A DNA stretch of 64,000 nucleotides from Portulaca oleracea (Eukaryota; Streptophyta; Magnoliopsida; Caryophyllales; Portulacaceae): contig CM055876.1 in NCBI GenBank assembly GCA_029582165.1, forward strand, positions 22,964,817-23,028,816. Direction: 5' to 3'. Shown here one piece after another: positions 1 to 10,620 of the stretch; the first letter of the stretch is position 1, and every line of letters starts with the position of its first letter. The notes beneath the pieces are model-generated. The model was not told the DNA's origin and made no database searches. It saw only the letters and a program-made list of their open reading frames with translations. A program made the translations under genes and the position numbers.

Positions 1-235
1 TTTGAAAATAAGCTACCTTCAAAAATTTTTTGGATCTAACTCGATTAGAAAAGTTATAAGCTAATGTTGTTTTCATAAAATTTTACATGAAAGCACTCAA
101 AAATGGTAAAATTATAAGTATAAATCTTACTCCTTTGATTTCTATTTATTTGTCACTTTGCAAAAGAATTGGGCAAATTATTGCAACGGTCAAAGTTTTT
201 ACAATTTTTTTGTGCAAAAAGCAAGTTTTTACATA

Positions 236-448
236 CTACCTCCGTCCCAAAATATTTGTCCGTTGACTAAATTTTGACTGTTAATTACTTACAAATTATA
301 ATGAATTAAAATATAAAATCACTACCATTAGAAAGATAATTTGTTAAAGATTACAATGAGGGTAATTTTAAATTGTAACTCATTATAATTTGTGAGTAAT
401 CAACGATCAAAATTTAGTCAACGGACAAATATTTTGGGACGGAGGTAG
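236..448. mobile_element. Stowaway-type MITE (213 bp)
   Basis: Both ends carry the inverted terminal motif CTACCTCCGTCCC, and the element is flanked by TA on each side. The two arms pair over about 95 bp with few mismatches, so the whole element is a near-perfect hairpin. TA target duplication plus this terminus fits Tc1/mariner Stowaway MITEs. It has no coding capacity. Confidence 0.88.
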
Positions 449-537
449 TATATTTCAAGCTAATGCTGTTAATTATTCATTATTTTTTCTGTGTTTTTTT
501 CATAAATTTTTCTGTGAGTTTTTTATCATAAAGTTTA

Positions 538-761
538 CTACCTCCAACTATATTTAAAAGTCCAATGGTCATGGGAAATGGGGTGAAAAATGTGTAATAT
601 ACCAAAATTGTCCTTACTTTTCTCATGTGAAGAAAAATAAAAAAACAAAAGAGTATTTATTAGTGATATAATAGGAATTACAATCATTGGAACTATAAAA
701 TGGACAAATATTTTGAGACAAGGGATTAGGTAAATGGACAAATAATTTAGGACGGAGGCAG
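538..761. mobile_element. Stowaway-type MITE, family A copy 1
   Basis: It starts CTACCTCC and ends GGACGGAGGCAG, with TA flanks. Its interior matches, in opposite orientation, the element at 7836-8084 (shared stretch around the 'tcccatga' and 'acatgagaaaagta' words), so the two are copies of one family. Confidence 0.8.
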
Positions 762-1235
762 TACATAAAATAATGAAATTTCTTAAAAATACTAGGACTA
801 CTAGAAAATATAAATATTAATTTGCCGACATCCCCATAAATAAACGAAATTAATTACAAATTTAATAAATACGAAAGGTCGTAGAGGTACTAATTAAGGC
901 CTCCAACCCTACCATGTCACCATAAAGCAACAACACCCTTTAATTTTAAAGTAAAAAAATAAGGTTTTATATAAAATAAAATAAGGAAAAGTAAAAGGGA
1001 TGAAAAGGAAGTTTAGACTCTATAGTGCTGCCCATCAATCAAATATCATATCATGGCCATAATTGATCAACAGTCAAGCAACATGGACCCTTACTTTTTA
1101 AACCCCAAGCTTTTCTTTTTCTTTTTCCTTTTTTTCCGGTGGAGTTTGTTTATTTATTTGAGATAAAAGGGTACAAATATGAGGTTACAATTTGATGAAT
1201 GATTATTGAAACTCTGGAAATTTCTTCATCAGAAG
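762..1235. other. AT-rich upstream region, no gene seen
   Basis: No long reading frame or RNA gene is visible. It lies between a MITE and the inferred leader of the first gene and may contain its promoter. I could not single out a convincing TATA box. Confidence 0.5.
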
Positions 1236-2127
1236 TTCAGAACTCAGAAGCTTTGTTTTGGCTTTGAATACTGAATATCTTCCGCTTAAGAGTCGCGCCA
1301 AGTTTCGGTATTTCTGTTAATTACTCCCTCTCTCTCTCTCTTCTCTAAATTTAATCACCATTGGGTAGCCGGCACCCTCTTTTCTCTCTCTAAAATCTGA
1401 TTTCTGAAATTTCTGGAATCTCGATTTGTCCCTCTTCCCTATTTTTAAGCGGTATCTAAAACAAGGAGAAACCCTAGAAAGAGAGGGAAAAAAAGGGTTT
1501 CAATCTTTGTTGTTTTTGCATTATGCCCTTTGCAACAAAACGTGGTTTTGGGTCTGTTTGTTGTGATAGAGACAGTTGCTGGATTTCAAAACCCTTTAGG
1601 TACGGCAAAGGTCAAATTTAAGTTGAGTGTTTTGGGAATGGGTTTATTGGGGATTTGGCTTTGATTTATCTTAGTTTGTTTTGGAATTTTGTGGCTAGAT
1701 TTTTGTTCTCTGGGATGCACACAAGGTGTTTGTTTCTGGGTCTCTGTGAAACACGCGTAGATTAGTCGTGGGAATGGTGGGCATTACAAGGATTTTCTGG
1801 TGATTTTTTTTATAAATACAGATTCTTTTTCTGGGATTTTTTAAAAAAGAATTTCGGGGATAATTTCTGCATTAATGATTGATATGGATGTTTGGGGTCT
1901 CATAATTGAAGGCGTGTGATACGTGTGTTCTGGTTGATGTCAAGTTGTCAGCTTCGTTCCTTCGTATGTTTGTTTGTTTGTGATGATTGATGATGCTGCG
2001 TCGCAATTATACAAATCTAACGTGTGTTCGTCTGGCTTTTATAGGGAAGCAAAATTGAGTATTGGGTAGTCATTGCATAGAAGGAAGAAGAAGAAGAAGA
2101 AGAAGAAGAAGAAGAAGAAAAAGGGAC
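1236..2127 (+). promoter_or_regulatory. 5' leader of the EEP/EF-hand gene, with probable leader intron
   Basis: A CT-rich tract at about 1324-1345 resembles the pyrimidine patch near plant transcription starts. A plausible leader intron runs 1600-2044, with donor GTACGG and acceptor TTTTATAG. An in-frame TGA at 2056-2058, with no in-frame ATG before 2128, supports that start codon. The transcription start and the leader intron are inferences. Confidence 0.45.
2084..2119 (+). repeat. (AAG)n microsatellite just upstream of the start codon
   Basis: About a dozen AAG triplets lie in the leader within 10 bp of the ATG at 2128. They are in frame with the CDS but no ATG precedes them, so they are read as untranslated leader. 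Confidence 0.9.
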
Positions 2128-5100
2128 ATGGGAATGGTGAAGCGAAACCGTATGTTGAAGGGTAGGGTTTCAAGGATTGGAAGCTATGCAATTGCTTCTG
2201 CAATCACAGATCAATGTATAACTTGTACAACTTTCAATATTCTTGCTCCAATCTACAAGCGCCTCACAGATAAGGTTCAATATTGATTGAATGCTCATTC
2301 CTTTTTATCTATTGATTAAAACTTTGATCTTTAATGGCTTTCATTTTGCTGATTGTTGAATCTCTCTTTTACTTGGGGATGAACAGGATCAGAGCTGCCG
2401 CGAAAGTGATTACCGGGCTTTTTGGCTTACTAGAAATCAGAGGATATTGGATTGGTTGTTGTATGAAAGATCCTCCATTATTTGCCTTCAGGTTTGGATT
2501 CATTCTTTCCCTATATGTTCCACATTATATTATACATAAAAATCTGTTATTGGGTGTTAACTTCATGCTTACTTTTTGTGTTCTGTTTCAGGAATTTTGG
2601 GTTGGAAATGAAGAATTAGTTAACATGTATGAAAAGAGGCTTGGTGATGCTGGTTACAATACGTTCAAGCTTGCACGAACTAACAATCGTGGAGATGGTA
2701 TGTATTTGCGTCTTTTATTTACGCGTTGAATATGTGGCACTTTATGAATCTTAGGTAGATAATCGCCCTCTTGTGAACTCTTTCAATCTAGTGGAGGTAG
2801 GAATGTGCAGTTGATGGTCCTTTCTTGTTCCATTTTTGTGTGATGATTGGTTTGTTCATCCCCCTTGCTTTATGGGGGCAAAGTGGAAGAGAAGATGAAA
2901 ATCAAAATCCAATACCCAAATAGTCCCACTGCAAATTGATGTTTTTGGTTGGGGGATATAGCAATCTTACCCCTGAAATGAATAAATTTTAGAGAGACTA
3001 GTTCTAGTTGATCCAAGATGTTCAAAATTTTCACTACTGAAGTTGAGTAGGCTTAGCGAGACACTTTGCTTTAGTCCATTACCATCTAAGGTGAAAAAAG
3101 TAATTCCTTTCCAACTATGCAGGTTATGGATGGTGTGCATTATTCTGTTGCTGATATTTGCATTGTCATGTTCATGTGCTGTGGTCTATAGGGGATTTAA
3201 TTAGTCGTAATCATTAGCTATTCACAGTTTTTCTATTCCCAACGGCAATGGTTGGTGGGGCTGTTCAACAAGTGTTGTCATCTAATACAAAATTATACTA
3301 ATACTGTCATGTAACATGAATTAGCACCAACTGCAGAAATAAATAATCCTTCTATACCTTTCGTTGTGTACTTGCAACTCCATTCTCACCCAATGTTTTT
3401 ATTTTTTCTTGGAACATGCAGGCTTGCTGACGGCTGTCCGCAAAGATAATTTCAGGGTTATTAATCATAGAGACTTGCTACTCAACAACATCGGTGACCG
3501 TGTTGCACAGCTGTTACATGTTGAGTTAGTGAACCCGTTCTTTAAAAGCCGAAACAATAATGTCCGGCAGGAGATTCTCATTGTCAACACCCACTTACTA
3601 TTTCCTCATGATGCAAGCCTATGCTTAGTCAGACTACACCAAGTATGTTAATATTCAAAATGTTGGGTTATTCATTAGTTTATGGTCCATTATTGTACGA
3701 ATGAGCTCTTATCTCACTTGGTACTAGCTATAGTGTGGGATACCATGCGTGCAGGGATCTATCCCTAGGGGCAGCATATACTACTCTCCTTCATGGGAGT
3801 AGGATACCTTGTGCAGCAACGGGCCTTTAGGCCCGGTATCCCCCCGCCCGCCCGATAGGGGACTTTAGTGGGTGATCCGAGTTATCAATGTTTAAAAAAA
3901 ATGTCTGTTGTTGTGGCTCTTATTCTGAGTGCATATGCTGTATCAGGTTTATGAGATTCTTCAGAGTGTGGAAGCTTATCAGAAAGAAAACAAGTTGAAC
4001 CCTATGCCCATAATGCTCTGTGGGTAAGTTTCTTGCCTGTGTTCTTCTAGCATCTAAGCTCTTAGATGTTTGTGTGGTAGTTTATTGAATATGTGTTTGT
4101 CTTGCAGTGATTGGAATGGAAGTAAACGTGGACATGTTTATAAGTTCTTAAGATCCCAAGGGTTTGTGTCATCGTATGATACCGCTCATCGCTATACAGA
4201 TGCTGATGCACATAAGGTGGTTGTTAAACCCAGCATTTTCGCATAATTAATGTTAACCTTTTATCTTAATATATATAGTTGTGGTTGTTTCTGCTCATCA
4301 TTTACCTCATATCTTGTTTTTATGCAGTGGATTAGCCACCGTAATCACCGGGGAAACATTTGTGGGGTTGATTTCATCTGGCTTCTCAACCCAAACAGGT
4401 ACCGGAAACTTCTCAAAACAAGCTGGAATGAAGCAGTATTTGGCATGTTCAAGGTGCGATGCCCGGATTTGTTTTTTAACATTAAATACAGCGTCTTTTA
4501 ACATCTAGGGGCATTATAGTGTTTCAAAATGGCAACTGTGACGATCAGCGAATGTGATTGATACTGAATTGTCTAATACTCTGAACTATTGGATTTATTG
4601 TTTATGTTCTGATTTTTCTGGAATTATTTTTGTTGCATTTTTTAATCAACCTAGTCCTTGAAGACTTGAACATGTAAAATGGCCTCCCTTTTTTCTTTTC
4701 GGGTTTTTTATTTTTATTTAGGTTGCGTTTGGTTGGAAAACTTTACCGGGACAGTTAGTCAACTTTTCTAGGTTGACAAACTTTCCCATGTTTGGTTGTC
4801 TCTAATAGTAGATGGGAAAATTTCAATGTGGCACTCATTATTTTACTCTTAAGCTTAGTAAATACTTTCCCAAGGGGCTAAAGAAAGTCTTTTTCGAGAA
4901 AGTTTTTCCCAGCAAAATCTTTCCTAGGAAACTACCAAATGCACTTAGATCATGTTTAACAGCTTTGGTGCTCTTTCGAGAGAAACAGAATGTTCTAAAG
5001 TCATTGGTTTTAGGTATCTGACTAGCAACTTTCACCCATCTTTGCAGTCTCTACTTCGAAGAGCTTCGTTGAATGAAAGTGATGCTTTTGCCTTTCTGAA

Positions 5101-6311
5101 GGCAGACAGTGGTGGTGACTATATAACATACACAGGTTTCCGTGAAGCACTTAGACAGGTAAATCTTATATTCCTTCTGTATAAAGTTTGAGATTCATAT
5201 GCTCCAGATAAGTTGCTCACTTAAACTTGTTTTTTGCAGCTGAATTTAACTGGACAACCATATGGATTTAGTGAGGAAGAGATGAAAGACTTGTGGGATC
5301 AAGCTGATATTGATGGAAATGGGGTTGTTGATTATAGTGAATTCAAGGTAATACTTTATCCCCCACCTAATATATGCAATCATTTGTTACGCTGGTCAGG
5401 AATATACCGTGACAAATCTGATGTTTAGGTTTGGCCAACTTAAGACTGAAACTGTTACTGGTACCCTCACTTTACTTTAACAGTGTTAACTTATATAGCC
5501 ATATAGAACAATTAGTTCGCAATGCACTTGAGCAATATGCTTCACTAAGCCTCCTCTACTTCTTTTCCATGGAGTAGTAGGTAGCAAACGGTTTTTAGAT
5601 CTTGGGTCAATTGGAGCTAATCTCTCTGAATTGCTTAAGTTTTGCGGTAAGACTGCTACATTAGATCCCTCCTTAGACCACCTTACCTGATGGCAGGATT
5701 TCGGGGTATGGGGTTTGGACCCATATGGAACAATTAACACCTCCATGTTTAATGCTTGTTCCAAACCCTTCAGTTTAGACTAAAATCACGAAAAGCGACA
5801 GTCCATTTAGACTCAATATCCCAATATGCATAAGCTTTTGGCGGCTTGGATTTGAGGAGGATGAACCTTCTATGCTCCTACCCCATGCTGCTTGAGCTGC
5901 TAGCTCTTGATACTGTTTGATTCCTATTTTGGTGCTTATGTCAACCAAAATGGCAAAATCTTTCCACTGAGTTTGTGGAAACCTTGTTGCTTGTAGCTTA
6001 CATGATTATATGTAGAGTCATGGCTAAGTTACCTGTGATTACTGATTAGTACTAAAAATTGGAGCAAAATGTTGTTGCAGCAACGAATCTGGAATCCTAA
6101 TTGGTCAGAAGCATCAGAAGACAAAAGCGAAAACGGGAATGGTGTCCAAGAGATGGTCCAAACTATTGGATTCAGTGTTAAGAATGCAGTTCTCTTCCCT
6201 ACTGAAGTCGAGAAAGGAACCTGGCCCGAAGATTACAAATTGTCTGACCATGCCCGGCTCACTGTTGTCTTCTCGCCCGTGACAATGCCTTGCTCTCAGC
6301 TCACTTCCTGA
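2128..6311 (+). CDS. EEP (DNase I-like) phosphodiesterase-family protein with EF-hands, 446 aa, 10 exons
   Basis: Exons: 2128-2274, 2387-2491, 2592-2697, 3422-3642, 3947-4023, 4108-4216, 4328-4453, 5048-5158, 5240-5347, 6081-6311. All introns are GT-AG and phases join cleanly. EEP signatures are N37 (TTFNILAP), the metal-ligand E85 (CLQEFW), H177 (VNTHLLFP), D220/N222 (GDWNGS) and S425-D426-H427 near the C-terminus. Between the IWLLNPNR segment and the terminal SDH lie a degenerate EF-hand (about 310-332) and a canonical calcium loop DIDGNGVVDYSE (357-368). The order resembles the plant calcium-binding endonuclease/exonuclease/phosphatase family, and the N-terminal half resembles CCR4-type nucleases. 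Such enzymes cut phosphodiester or phosphomonoester bonds with Mg2+; the substrate here is unknown. No signal peptide or membrane segment is visible. Start chosen as the first in-frame ATG. Exons are inferred from sequence without transcripts. Confidence 0.9.
3702..3898 (+). mobile_element. SINE-like insertion in intron 4 of the EEP gene
   Basis: The segment starts with a tRNA-like stretch (TATCTCACTTGGTACTAGC, resembling a pol III A box), is much more GC-rich than the intron around it, and ends in a run of A at about 3893-3900. That layout fits a tRNA-derived SINE. I could not identify clean target duplications. Confidence 0.42.
4721..4944. mobile_element. Harbinger-type MITE in intron 7 of the EEP gene
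   Basis: Terminal motifs GGTTGCGTTTGGTTGG and, inverted, GTGCATTTGGTAG are flanked by TTA at 4718-4720 and 4945-4947. TTA duplication with a GTTTGGT-type terminus fits PIF/Harbinger (Tourist-like) MITEs. It lies wholly within the intron. Confidence 0.78.
5643..5725 (+). mobile_element. Au-SINE-like fragment in intron 9 of the EEP gene
   Basis: The order 'GGTAAGACTGC... AGATCCCTCC... GACC... GGATTTCGGGGTATGGGG' resembles the conserved 3' domain of plant Au-type SINEs. The rest of intron 9 (5348-6080) shows no other recognisable feature. Recognition is from memory of the family, without alignment. Confidence 0.35.
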
Positions 6312-7194
6312 TGAAATAGCACATGAAAAACAGAGTTTTCTGAGTCAAATTCTACAGTTTTGGAAAGGGAAACATTTGCATATTTGCCTTCCATCCAACT
6401 TCTCATTGGTGTGAGGAGATTCTGAGTTCCAAATTCAATTAAAAGGAAAGATCCAATGTAGTGGAACCTCAAAAAGCATTTTCATGCTTATTTGTACATG
6501 GAACCAAACTTGGGTTGCTGTATTCTAGGCGACAATGGCGGCGTTGGTGTTTGCTTGGTTCTGTTATGGCTTTTTGCATTCAGCATCCATTAGTACTCCT
6601 GCCCTCCGGGGCAGGATTCGAGAAGAGGCGAAACAGGTGATGGTGTTCTATTCAAATACTGTATACTGTAAATCTGTATATTCTTCTGAGTTACTGTCAA
6701 ATTTTGTAAGGTGCAAACTTGATAAAAATTTTGTGTATTCGAAGCAAAAATGTAATGAATATTTTTGGAATATCTCAATGCATTACATCATTTGGTGAAT
6801 ATGTTTGTAAATGGTGTGACCAGTAGTCCAGTAGAACGTTGACAGATGATGAATCATGGGGGAAAAGCAAGGTCAGACATCTTTATTGGCCACTAATATA
6901 CTTGTGATGCCCAATTGAATATCCAGTCATATTTGCCCATAGCCCCATATACATAAATGATTAAATTACTGCATCAGTTTCTATCTTTTTCTCTAAAGCT
7001 TTAAATAAAAGTAAAGATTCTTTCAATTGTTTTACCTCCTTTCTTTTGGTACTGAAGGTGAGATCTGGAGTCTTTGAAAATAATATCAACCTTTTCTACA
7101 TATTGTTGTTCCTTTGTCCTTTTAGTTGATTGATGTCTTTATCTTCTTATTGGTATCTTTATAACACAATGTCTTCTAGTATCACTTTCATATT
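6312..7194 (+). other. 3' UTR of the EEP gene and downstream spacer
   Basis: AT-rich sequence follows the stop codon with no further supported reading frame. The messenger end probably lies within the first 500 bp. No poly-A signal could be assigned with confidence. Confidence 0.45.
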
Positions 7195-7389
7195 CCCTGT
7201 TATTTGGATTGGTAACTTTTTCCAATCGTGATAAAAAAAAATTCTTTTCAATCCAATCCAATCCAAACCAAACCTTACACAATTTCAAAAAAAAAAACTC
7301 TCTAAAAACACAATTTCCCAAAAAAGTATCATAATTTATCCAATCTAATCCATCTAAACCTCATTTTATTCAATCCAAAGAACAGGACC
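7195..7389. mobile_element. TIR element, family B copy 1
   Basis: Inverted ends read CCTGTTATTTGGATTGG and, from the other side, CCTGTTCTTTGGATTG. The inside carries repeated 'aatccaatcc' words. The element at 9628-9802 is the same family in reverse orientation. Confidence 0.65.
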
Positions 7390-7403
7390 TTAAGAGGATA
7401 TAA

Positions 7404-7668
7404 GATCCGTTCTTTTATGTGGTGAGATCGTTTGTGGTTTCACACCACACCACAAATTTCCATTTTCTACCACAACTCATCATAACTTTCAATTTCCCTT
7501 TTTATTAAAAACGAAAACTTTTCAAATCAAAAATCGAAAATTTTACTGTCATTATTTTCAAATTAAAATATATTAACATATCTTCCATTATTTTCACCAC
7601 AACTTTCTATATTCCACCACACTGCAACCAATTACACTGCAACCACATCGTAAAATACAACGGAGCCT
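7404..7668. mobile_element. Harbinger-type MITE, family C copy 1 (265 bp)
   Basis: Termini GATCCGTTCTTTTATG and inverted AGGCTCCGTTGTATTTTA are flanked by TAA on both sides. The interior is rich in 'accacaac' words, as in the related elements at 30727, 34539 and 52745. Confidence 0.75.
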
Positions 7669-7835
7669 TAAATATAAGCAATTTTACCCATGGAGATATT
7701 ATTATCTGTCGAAAAACTGGTTTCAATATACGAGTACAAAAGATATTGAGAAATTATTGATGTCTTTTCATTCTCATTAAATGCGACTAACACAACACAA
7801 GAAAGCAACATATTTGTTATCACCTAATTGGTCTA

Positions 7836-8084
7836 CTACCTCCGCCCCAAATTGTTTGTCCATTTACCTAATTCCCTTGTCCTAAAATGTTTGTCCATTT
7901 TATAATTTCAATGATTGTAATTCCTATTATACCCCTAATAAATACTCTTTTGTTTCTTTTTTATTTTTTTCACATGAGAAAAGTAAGCGTAATTCTGGTA
8001 CATTACATATTTTTCACCTCATTTCCCATGACCGTTGGACTTTTAAATATAATTGGATGGAAAAACAATATGGAACGGAGGTAG
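7836..8084. mobile_element. Stowaway-type MITE, family A copy 2 (249 bp)
   Basis: It starts CTACCTCCGCCCC and ends GGAACGGAGGTAG between TA dinucleotides. It is the reverse-oriented sister of the element at 538-761. Confidence 0.82.
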
Positions 8085-9627
8085 TATCATTTTAGCATCT
8101 AATTAATAAATGGAGGATTCAGAATTCAATTAATGATGGAGATTGTGAGTTGGGTTGCCTATTGTAACATCCCTGTATGCCATAGTTGCCTTGTACATTG
8201 ATATTGTCATGCTATTACAGTACATGATTTCCTCACCTAATATTATTACTGATGGTTATTTAGTGAAAACATATTACATTTGAGTCAATGCTGTAAAGTG
8301 AGTAATTTATGATATTTCATTTGAAGAAATTGATCATACTTATAGTATGTTGTGACATCCATTTGTCAGGTTTATCTTACCATTAGTTTAGACATATAAT
8401 GCACTAATACAGATAGATTAGGAAATTTAAATCAAACAGTGGCCATTCCACTGCAAAAAAAAAAAAAAAAGAAATTAAGGAAGCATAATGCAAGTCATAT
8501 TCAAAGATTCAACCAAAAAGAGAGGAAAATGTGGAGAATTGTTTATAGTATTTATTTTGGTTAGAAGGATGAACATCCACAATTATTAATAGGGAGAAAG
8601 CTGAAAAGGAGGGTGAGAGATGGGCAGGAGTAGGAAGCAAAAGTAGAAAAGAGAGCAGAAAAGAGGAAAAGGAAATCAAATTGTTGGGATTATGTGATGA
8701 ATATTTAGGGGTTAAGAAATTAAAAAAGAGATAAGAATCTCATGCATAAAGTGGAAAAGGTCATGCAACATTATTAACGTACCCTAAAGCCTCAACTTCA
8801 TGGTGGGGCCCAAATATGATTTTTCAAAGGTACTAGTTTACAATTAACCTAAAATAGTAGACAAGTTTGCAGAGAAAAAACAAAAACTAAATCATTCAAA
8901 AAAAATTGAAATATAAGTATATTTAAATTATTATAAATTTATGTTGAGGGGCATTATAATTAATAAATTATATAAAAATAATTATTTATTTATATTTTTT
9001 ATAAATATAAAATTATGTATTATGATCGATAAAATTAGACTATTATTGATATTTGTTGATCTAATTAATAACTGCAATACTCTTATTATTAATTAATAAA
9101 TATATATAAATATTAAATAAAATATTATTAAAAATTACAAAAAATATAAATAATAAAAAATTCAAAATTATTATTAACTATCTTAATTCAGATTCAGGAT
9201 ACATATCATTCTCCTGTATATATGAAAAATAGTTTACAATTAACCTAAAACAGTACTAGACAAATTTGCAGATGAAGAACACATTAGTACATTGCATCCC
9301 CTCCAATTTGCCTTTTCTTTTGTTGGGGAGTGTGTGTAAATCTTTAATCTCTATTTTTTCTGAAATGTGTTCCCACTTCATATTCAAAAGCTAACACGTC
9401 TATTGGAAGGTTGAACGGATGATCTATGAGTATGTGATGGTGTCTAACTTGTAAAATATTACGTCTTCTGGAAGATTTCCATTCAGTCAAGTCGTCGCAC
9501 GAGGACATGCATAACCAAATCTTAGGTAATTGCATCTTCAGTACTGTAACTCTAGAACGTCCAAGATCTTTTCCTTACTATGGTATTTTATAGGAACCAT
9601 CCTATTATTTTCTGTGAAAAATTTAAT
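8085..9627. other. AT-rich intergenic DNA, no gene seen
   Basis: No supported ORF or RNA gene. It includes an A16 run near 8455 and a very AT-rich stretch at about 8890-9180 with a possible decayed palindrome. Confidence 0.6.
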
Positions 9628-9802
9628 TACATTTGGATTGGATAAAAGGAAGTTTGGATGGATTAATTGGATTGGATTGGATAAGTATATGATACTTTTT
9701 TGAGGAATTGTGTTTTTAGAAATAAAACTTTTTTGGGGAATTGTGCAAGGTTGGATTGAATTGGATTAGATTGGAAAGAGTTATCAACCCAAAGAACAGG
9801 AT
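9628..9802. mobile_element. TIR element, family B copy 2
   Basis: Reverse-complement match to the element at 7195-7389: the 'ttggattggat' block on the left, GAGGAATTGTGTTTTTAGA in the middle and CCCAAAGAACAGGA at the right end. Confidence 0.6.
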
Positions 9803-10307
9803 CACACTAATTACTGGGATTAATGCTATTCTTCTTTAATTTAAAATTAGAATATTGAAGTTGGATCAATTTAAGAAACTTGTTCATTTCTAGATGTTCT
9901 ACATGGAACTAAACTATCACAAACTAGGAAAAAAATTGTATATTCAAATATGACTAGAATATTTCATGATCATTTATATATTCAGGTAAATATTGATTAG
10001 GCATAATAATATTGAGATACCCATATAATTGATAAAGTAAAAGTGTTAGTAACCCAAAAAAAAAAATCTAATAATTATTGAATTAATTTTCAACTTAAAA
10101 AATGTTTGGCTCTCAGAAGAGAATGTTAGATATAAATGTAAAACCCCGAAAAATCCAACGATGTTGACCGTGACGTCGTTAATAGAATAAGTTTGACTTC
10201 GTTATTTATTATTTGTTCGTTTGTGATTATTCATGCTAACACTTGAGCTCGTAGGATCGTTGAGAGACTAACAAGGATATATCGGTAATTTGATGGATAT
10301 CAGTACC

Positions 10308-10620
10308 ATTAGTATTACTATTATTATTATTAGTATTATAATTATTATTCTGATTTACATGCTACTATGATTATTATTATTATTAAGTATTATTATTAGT
10401 TGTGGGTATTATCAGTATTATTATTACGTGGGTATTATTATATGACTATTATTTTTTATTATGTGATTATTATTATTATTATCGTGTGATAATTAGTATC
10501 ATGTGACTATTTTTTTTATTACTACTGTTATTATTATCTTTTATTATTAGTAGTAGTATTTACTGTTATTATTATTATTATTATTTTTATTATTATTATT
10601 AGTATTATTGTATTATTCTA
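10308..10620 (+). repeat. ATT/TTA-rich imperfect microsatellite
   Basis: Long interrupted runs of ATT and TTA triplets lie inside the solo LTR. Confidence 0.85.

Noticed and set aside
2062..2127. Possible N-terminal extension with a poly-Arg tract before the EEP protein
   Set aside because: It needs a TTG start. The stretch is an (AAG)n microsatellite in the leader, with a stop codon at 2056 and a proper ATG at 2128.
2334..2729. 131-codon plus-strand ORF as a separate gene
   Set aside because: It is a read-through of introns 1-3 of the EEP gene. The frames of exons 2 and 3 fit only when the introns are removed.
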